Below, piece by piece: positions 60,750-64,000 of a DNA stretch of 64,000 bases. Origin of the DNA: Macrocystis pyrifera (Eukaryota; Sar; Phaeophyceae; Laminariales; Laminariaceae); contig JASSKH010000003.1 in the NCBI GenBank assembly GCA_031763025.1, positions 14,566,992 to 14,630,991 on the forward strand, given 5' to 3'. A program made the position numbers and the translations under genes. Positions within the stretch are counted from its first letter, which is position 1; every line of letters begins with the position of its first letter. The notes beneath the pieces were generated by a model. The model worked only from the letters and a program-made list of their open reading frames with translations. It searched no databases and had not been told where the DNA came from.

Positions 60750-61052
60750 GCCAAAGCTGTCTCTGGAAGTGGCCACATCAGGAGTCAAACCAATGAATTC
60801 GAAGTTGTTATTCATTGACGAGTCCGCCTCACAGGTGGTTATCCTTAGTAGGATGCGCAGCTCGCCCTTAATGCGACTCGACGAGCACCTCGCGGGGGGT
60901 GCTTCGCGCTTGGTGCTAGCAATCTCTGCCTGATCAGTGAAAAAAAAGAAAACGACGTGCTCCGTTCGACCTTGCAGGGGGTGCGAGGGTCTATGGTCAT
61001 ACGACTACGGCCATGCATGATATCGAGTACACTCCCCCCCCCCCCCCCCCCT
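60750..61052 (+). mobile_element. F1 short retroelement, 5'-truncated and diverged
   Basis: GTCTCTGGAAGTGGCCACATC, CTTAGTAGGATGCGCAGCTC, CTTCGCGCTTGGTGC, ACTACGGCCATGCATGATATCGAGTACACT-(C)n. Confidence 0.87.
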
Positions 61053-61100
61053 CCACAACTACGGCGATGCATGACATGAGTACCCCTCCCCCCCCCCTCT
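61053..61100 (+). mobile_element. F1 terminal 30 bp after a C tract
   Basis: CCACAACTACGGCGATGCATGACATGAGTAC-(C)n directly follows the C tail of the preceding F1 copy. Confidence 0.85.
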
Positions 61101-61353
61101 CCACTGCCTCCCTTTTCCCCTTCCGGTCGTGGACAAAAAATACCCAGTCCGAGGGACGTACATTCTTGCGCTACGATTGCCTGCGATAGGGAGATTCAGT
61201 TAGAAAGACATGATAATGTACTCGTACAGCCGTCTAATCGTACAAAAATGTGGTTGCGAGGCATCTTTACGCAATGAATGCATTGTATCGACCTTTTCAT
61301 GGGGGGGGGGGATACCGTTTTGGATGAATTCGTCACTTGATTGCTAAGGGGCA
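61101..61353. other. Unassigned stretch
   Basis: Nothing recognised apart from a 10-nt G tract at 61302. Confidence 0.4.
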
Positions 61354-61464
61354 TATTACGGGGGTCCATAGTTAACAGGACCTATGGTATACATAAAAAT
61401 CTATATATATTTACCTATTTTTACGAACAATATTTGGTCCTATTTACTATGGTCCCCCGTAATA
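61354..61464 (+). mobile_element. MITE-A copy 36
   Basis: t-type left, a-type right; intact caps. Confidence 0.94.
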
Positions 61465-61596
61465 GTAAATAAATGTCACCGTTTCAAAATTAATCGATGA
61501 AACGTCGGTCAGGAGTCAGCAGAGTCATTCAATAAGGGGAACTGCATTAATATTGGTATACTTTCGTCAATATATATCATACATATTCATCCTGTG

Positions 61597-61704
61597 TATT
61601 ACGGGGGACCATAGTAAATAGGACCAAATATTGCGAGCAAAAATAGGTAAATATATAGGTTTTCGTGTTACCGTAGGTTCTATTTACTACAGTCCCCCGT
61701 AATA
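61597..61704 (-). mobile_element. MITE-A copy 37
   Basis: a/a ends; right TTTACTACAGTCCCCCGTAA. Confidence 0.92.
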
Positions 61705-61949
61705 CTGTCTTCGCCCTTCTTTTTTTCTCTTTCTTATAGCCGTCGTAGCTCAGATCCGGAGTCACTCAGCAGGCTCTCTTCCCCCCCGCCACTAGGGTCC
61801 ACTAGGGTTCGCGCCTTGCTTTTTTTGTTCATCGCGAGAAGACTTCAGCCCTGCCTTCCCTCGTCGACTGTTAATAGCATCGAGTTGTAGGTCTGATCGA
61901 TAGCAGCTTCCATGTTTTATCGTACATCATTGGAATATATGTGGATGGT
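61705..61949. other. Unassigned; possible location of the next PH-gene exon
   Basis: No minus-strand exon continuing the PH-like protein could be recognised here. Confidence 0.35.
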
Positions 61950-62057
61950 TATTACGGGGGTCTATAGTTAACAGGACCTATGGCATACATAAAAACCTAT
62001 ATATTTAGGTATTTTTAGTAACAATATTTGGTCCTGTTAACTATGGACCCCAGGAAT
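61950..62057 (+). mobile_element. MITE-A copy 38
   Basis: t/t ends with GTCTATAGTTAAC left and GGACCCCAGGAATA right. Confidence 0.92.
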
Positions 62058-62142
62058 AGTATGATGCTTGGAATACTCGCTGCTGCACATATTTTAGATG
62101 GCGTATCGAATAAAAATATAGAATTTGACGCTTCAAATTCAC

Positions 62143-62676
62143 CTCGAGGGATCGCTCTCTGAACTGCAGCGCGAAGCTCCGCTCCAGCAAAGTCTCGTCG
62201 CAGTGTTCGCGCAGCGCCGAGGACCCCCATGTCCGCCGGCCTCTTTGGGTCGGCCTCGTCGCCGGCCACCACCTGCCGACGACGTGTATGCATGAGCGAC
62301 ACTCGATTCGATTCGATTCGATTTTCAATTCCGTTCAACTCGATTCGAATTTGATTTGATTTCGATTTCGAAATCGACCTGGATTTGATTTCGATTCGAT
62401 TTCGATTCGATTCGATTTCGATTCGACAAACAATCCTGTACTGTACTGTACTGTACAGCCGACGAGCATTACCTCGATGAGATGCGCAAGGGCGAGCCCC
62501 TCCTTCTGGCCCTTGAGGAAGTTGGTGAACGACTTCGAACGGCGGTATCGTGCCGGAGAACGAGGAGAGTCGAGGCCACGCCAGGCCACCGACATGGACG
62601 CCTCGTCGAGGAAGAGCACGCGCTGACCCGCCGCACCCCTCTTGCCGTACTTGGTGACGACCACGCCGCGCTCCAT
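62143..62676 (-). CDS. PH-domain-like protein, two exons, partial, with a frame disruption
   Basis: Exon A (62676-62473, 68 codons) follows a CTAG acceptor and ends CATCGAG|GTAATG in phase 0. It contains V-V-T-K-Y-G-K-R-G, R-V-L-F-L and S-V-A-W-R, the strand pattern of plant/stramenopile PH domains (K-Y-G-R-R-G...L-x-W). Exon B (62272-62143) follows CGGCAG. It begins V-V-A-G-D-E-A-D-P-K in frame, but the domain's later strands (E-R-S-F-A-L-Q-F-R-E-R-S-L-E) lie one frame over. Its 130-bp length is one more than the 129 that would keep both ends in phase 0. A one-base insertion near CTCGGCGCTG (~62210-62220) would explain this, either as a real pseudogene lesion or a sequence error. PH domains bind phosphoinositides or proteins; the partner here is unknown. 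Confidence 0.55.
62300..62425 (+). repeat. (ATTCG)n/(TTTCGATTCG)n array in the PH-gene intron
   Basis: ATTCGATTCGATTCGATT and related units, followed by CTGTACTGTACTGTACTGTA at 62436-62456. Confidence 0.9.
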
Positions 62677-62783
62677 CTAGCCACAAAAACACAAAACAAG
62701 AAGGAAGGAAGGACAGCAACACCCCCAGAAAATAAACGGGACGGGTGCTACGATGGGGTTTGCCTCATAGCACTTTTTTGGCA

Positions 62784-62865
62784 GTAGGCAGTAGACAGTA
62801 GGCAGTAGACAGTAGACAGCGGACTGCAGACGTACTGCGATAGGGCATGCCTTGCAGCACTTTAT

Positions 62866-62960
<95 letters not shown>

Positions 62961-62967
62961 TAGATAT

Positions 62968-63007
<40 letters not shown>

Positions 63008-63069
63008 GTACTGCGATAGGGCATGCCTTATACCACTCTATGGCAGTAGACAGTAGACAGTGGAAAGTG

Positions 63070-63101
<32 letters not shown>

Positions 63102-63150
63102 ATAGACAGCAGACAGAAGACAGTAAGCAGTAGACAGTAGACAGTGCCAA
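62784..63150 (+). repeat. 7-bp (CAGTAGA)n array in three blocks
   Basis: Three blocks of GTAGACA repeats (~62784-62818, 62871-63007, 63045-63148), separated by GTACTGCGATAGGGCATGCC-type spacers that themselves repeat at ~62832, 63008 and 63149. Confidence 0.93.
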
Positions 63151-63661
63151 GATACGGCATGCCATGTGGCACGCTTTGGCCTAAACACGCCTCTGACTGA
63201 CCGCGGGCTCCCTAAGGCCTAAGGGACCCAAACAGCGACCGAAAACAACGACAACTTTTGGGCGATACAACCGTCCACGAGAGAAGCTACTGCTCGAGCG
63301 AGCGCTCAGCAATACGAGTAGCAATCATGTTGCGCCCGTGCCCGTCCCGTGCTCGTGCGACTCCCTTGCAATACTCGGACACCAACCATTGTATCACCCC
63401 CCACACACCTAAAAAAATCACGCCGTGATCGTCGCTGTAACCGTCATTCGGTTTCGTCAATCCTCCCCGCTGGAGTCCGAAGAAGGGTCAACCCAATACC
63501 GTTTGAAAATACCGTTATTTTTTTACGGCGTTTTTTGCAATATTATTCTTGGCACCCCTGTATTAATAAAATAGGCTTTGGGGTTCGTTTTGTTTCATCG
63601 GGAGTTGCACTTTATACGCTTTTTTGCTCAAAAGACAGTTTTTTGGGTGAACGGCGCATAG
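63151..63661. other. Unassigned stretch
   Basis: Short frames only. GCAATACTCGGACACCAACCA at 63367 resembles GCAACTCGGCCAAAAAACG at 63877 weakly. Confidence 0.4.
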
Positions 63662-63772
63662 AGCTCCTTAACCGCCCTCTTTAGGAGTGCAGTCCCGGTT
63701 AGGGGACAAACCAGTCAAATTCTACGTAGTTTGTCCCCAAAAGAGGACGGCGGTCCTACAGTAGTAGGGTGA
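63662..63772. mobile_element. MITE-P copy
   Basis: CTTTAGGAGTGCAGTCCCGG...GGGGACAAACCAGTCAAATTC...AGTTTGTCCCCAAAAGAGG...GTCCTACAGTAGTAGGG. Confidence 0.83.
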
Positions 63773-64000
63773 ACACTATCAGCCGTGCAGGAGCAGCATG
63801 AGCGCGCAGCAGCACGCGTAGGAGGACCAACCATGCTGCCTGCCCCCGTCCCCTTCTGCGACTCCTTTCAACCGTCGCAACTCGGCCAAAAAACGCCGAC
63901 TTATGTCATCCCCCCATATCACGCAGGGGACGTCGCTCGAATCGTTCAGTTTTTTTAGCGTCGATTTTAAAATCAGGGCTGTTCACGGGTCAAGATGTCC
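63773..64000. other. Unassigned window end
   Basis: The last bases (GGGCTGTTCACGGGTCA, from ~63978) match the left edge of the GGGTC array at 56696, so a second copy of that array may begin at the window edge. Confidence 0.5.

Noticed and set aside
62784-63150. Telomere repeat
   Set aside because: The CAGTAGA unit does not match the common TTTAGGG or TTAGGG types and the array is internal with spacers.

Overview
The window looks like a gene-poor, repeat-dense nuclear segment of an intron-rich eukaryote. Several things point that way: a single recognisable multi-exon gene with GT-AG introns of about 0.4-2.6 kb, solo LTRs, LINE and SINE debris, dozens of short inverted-repeat elements, and no operons or Shine-Dalgarno-like layout. 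The protein-level flavour (plant-like topoisomerase core, plant/stramenopile-like PH domain) fits a photosynthetic stramenopile such as a brown alga. That assignment is an inference; nothing in the sequence fixes the species.

Layout. 1-37.4 kb is almost entirely mobile and satellite DNA. It holds (i) 22 or more copies of a ~110-bp TA-flanked inverted-repeat element (called MITE-A here; 38 copies in the whole window, several nested in each other); (ii) a ~560-bp short retroelement (F1) and a 5'-truncated LINE, both ending 3' in a homopolymeric C tail instead of A; (iii) solo LTRs of ~280 bp (TGTTATGAT...ATCATAACA); (iv) tRNA-like SINEs, some as tandem dimers; (v) a second palindromic element (MITE-P); (vi) a ~735-bp fold-back element; and (vii) satellites and microsatellites. 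About 37.8-53.4 kb is the nuclear DNA topoisomerase I gene (TOP1, + strand). It has 12 recognised exons, catalytic Tyr in exon 11, and unusually long low-complexity N- and C-terminal extensions; its introns are loaded with the same repeats. 53.4-62.1 kb is again repeats and unassigned DNA. At 62.1-62.7 kb on the minus strand lie two exons of a PH-domain-like protein with an apparent one-base frame disruption. The window ends in a 7-bp-unit tandem array and a MITE-P copy.

The most interesting signal is the C-tailed retroelement pair. F1 and the LINE share about the last 75 bp, both end in (C)n, and new 5'-truncated copies repeatedly begin exactly inside the C tail of an older copy. The result is chains such as LINE-(C)n-F1-(C)n-LINE-(C)n-LINE-(C)n. 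This suggests a LINE machinery that recognises a common 3' end and prefers C/G homopolymers, including the tails it makes itself. It also accounts for many of the G/C homopolymer tracts scattered over the window. A second strong signal is MITE-A self-nesting with TA target duplication, twice at the same internal TA.

Only TOP1 and the PH-like exons are supported as protein-coding genes. Most other open frames come from low-complexity repeats. Edges of dispersed repeats were judged by eye from copy-to-copy comparison and are good to a few bases at best.
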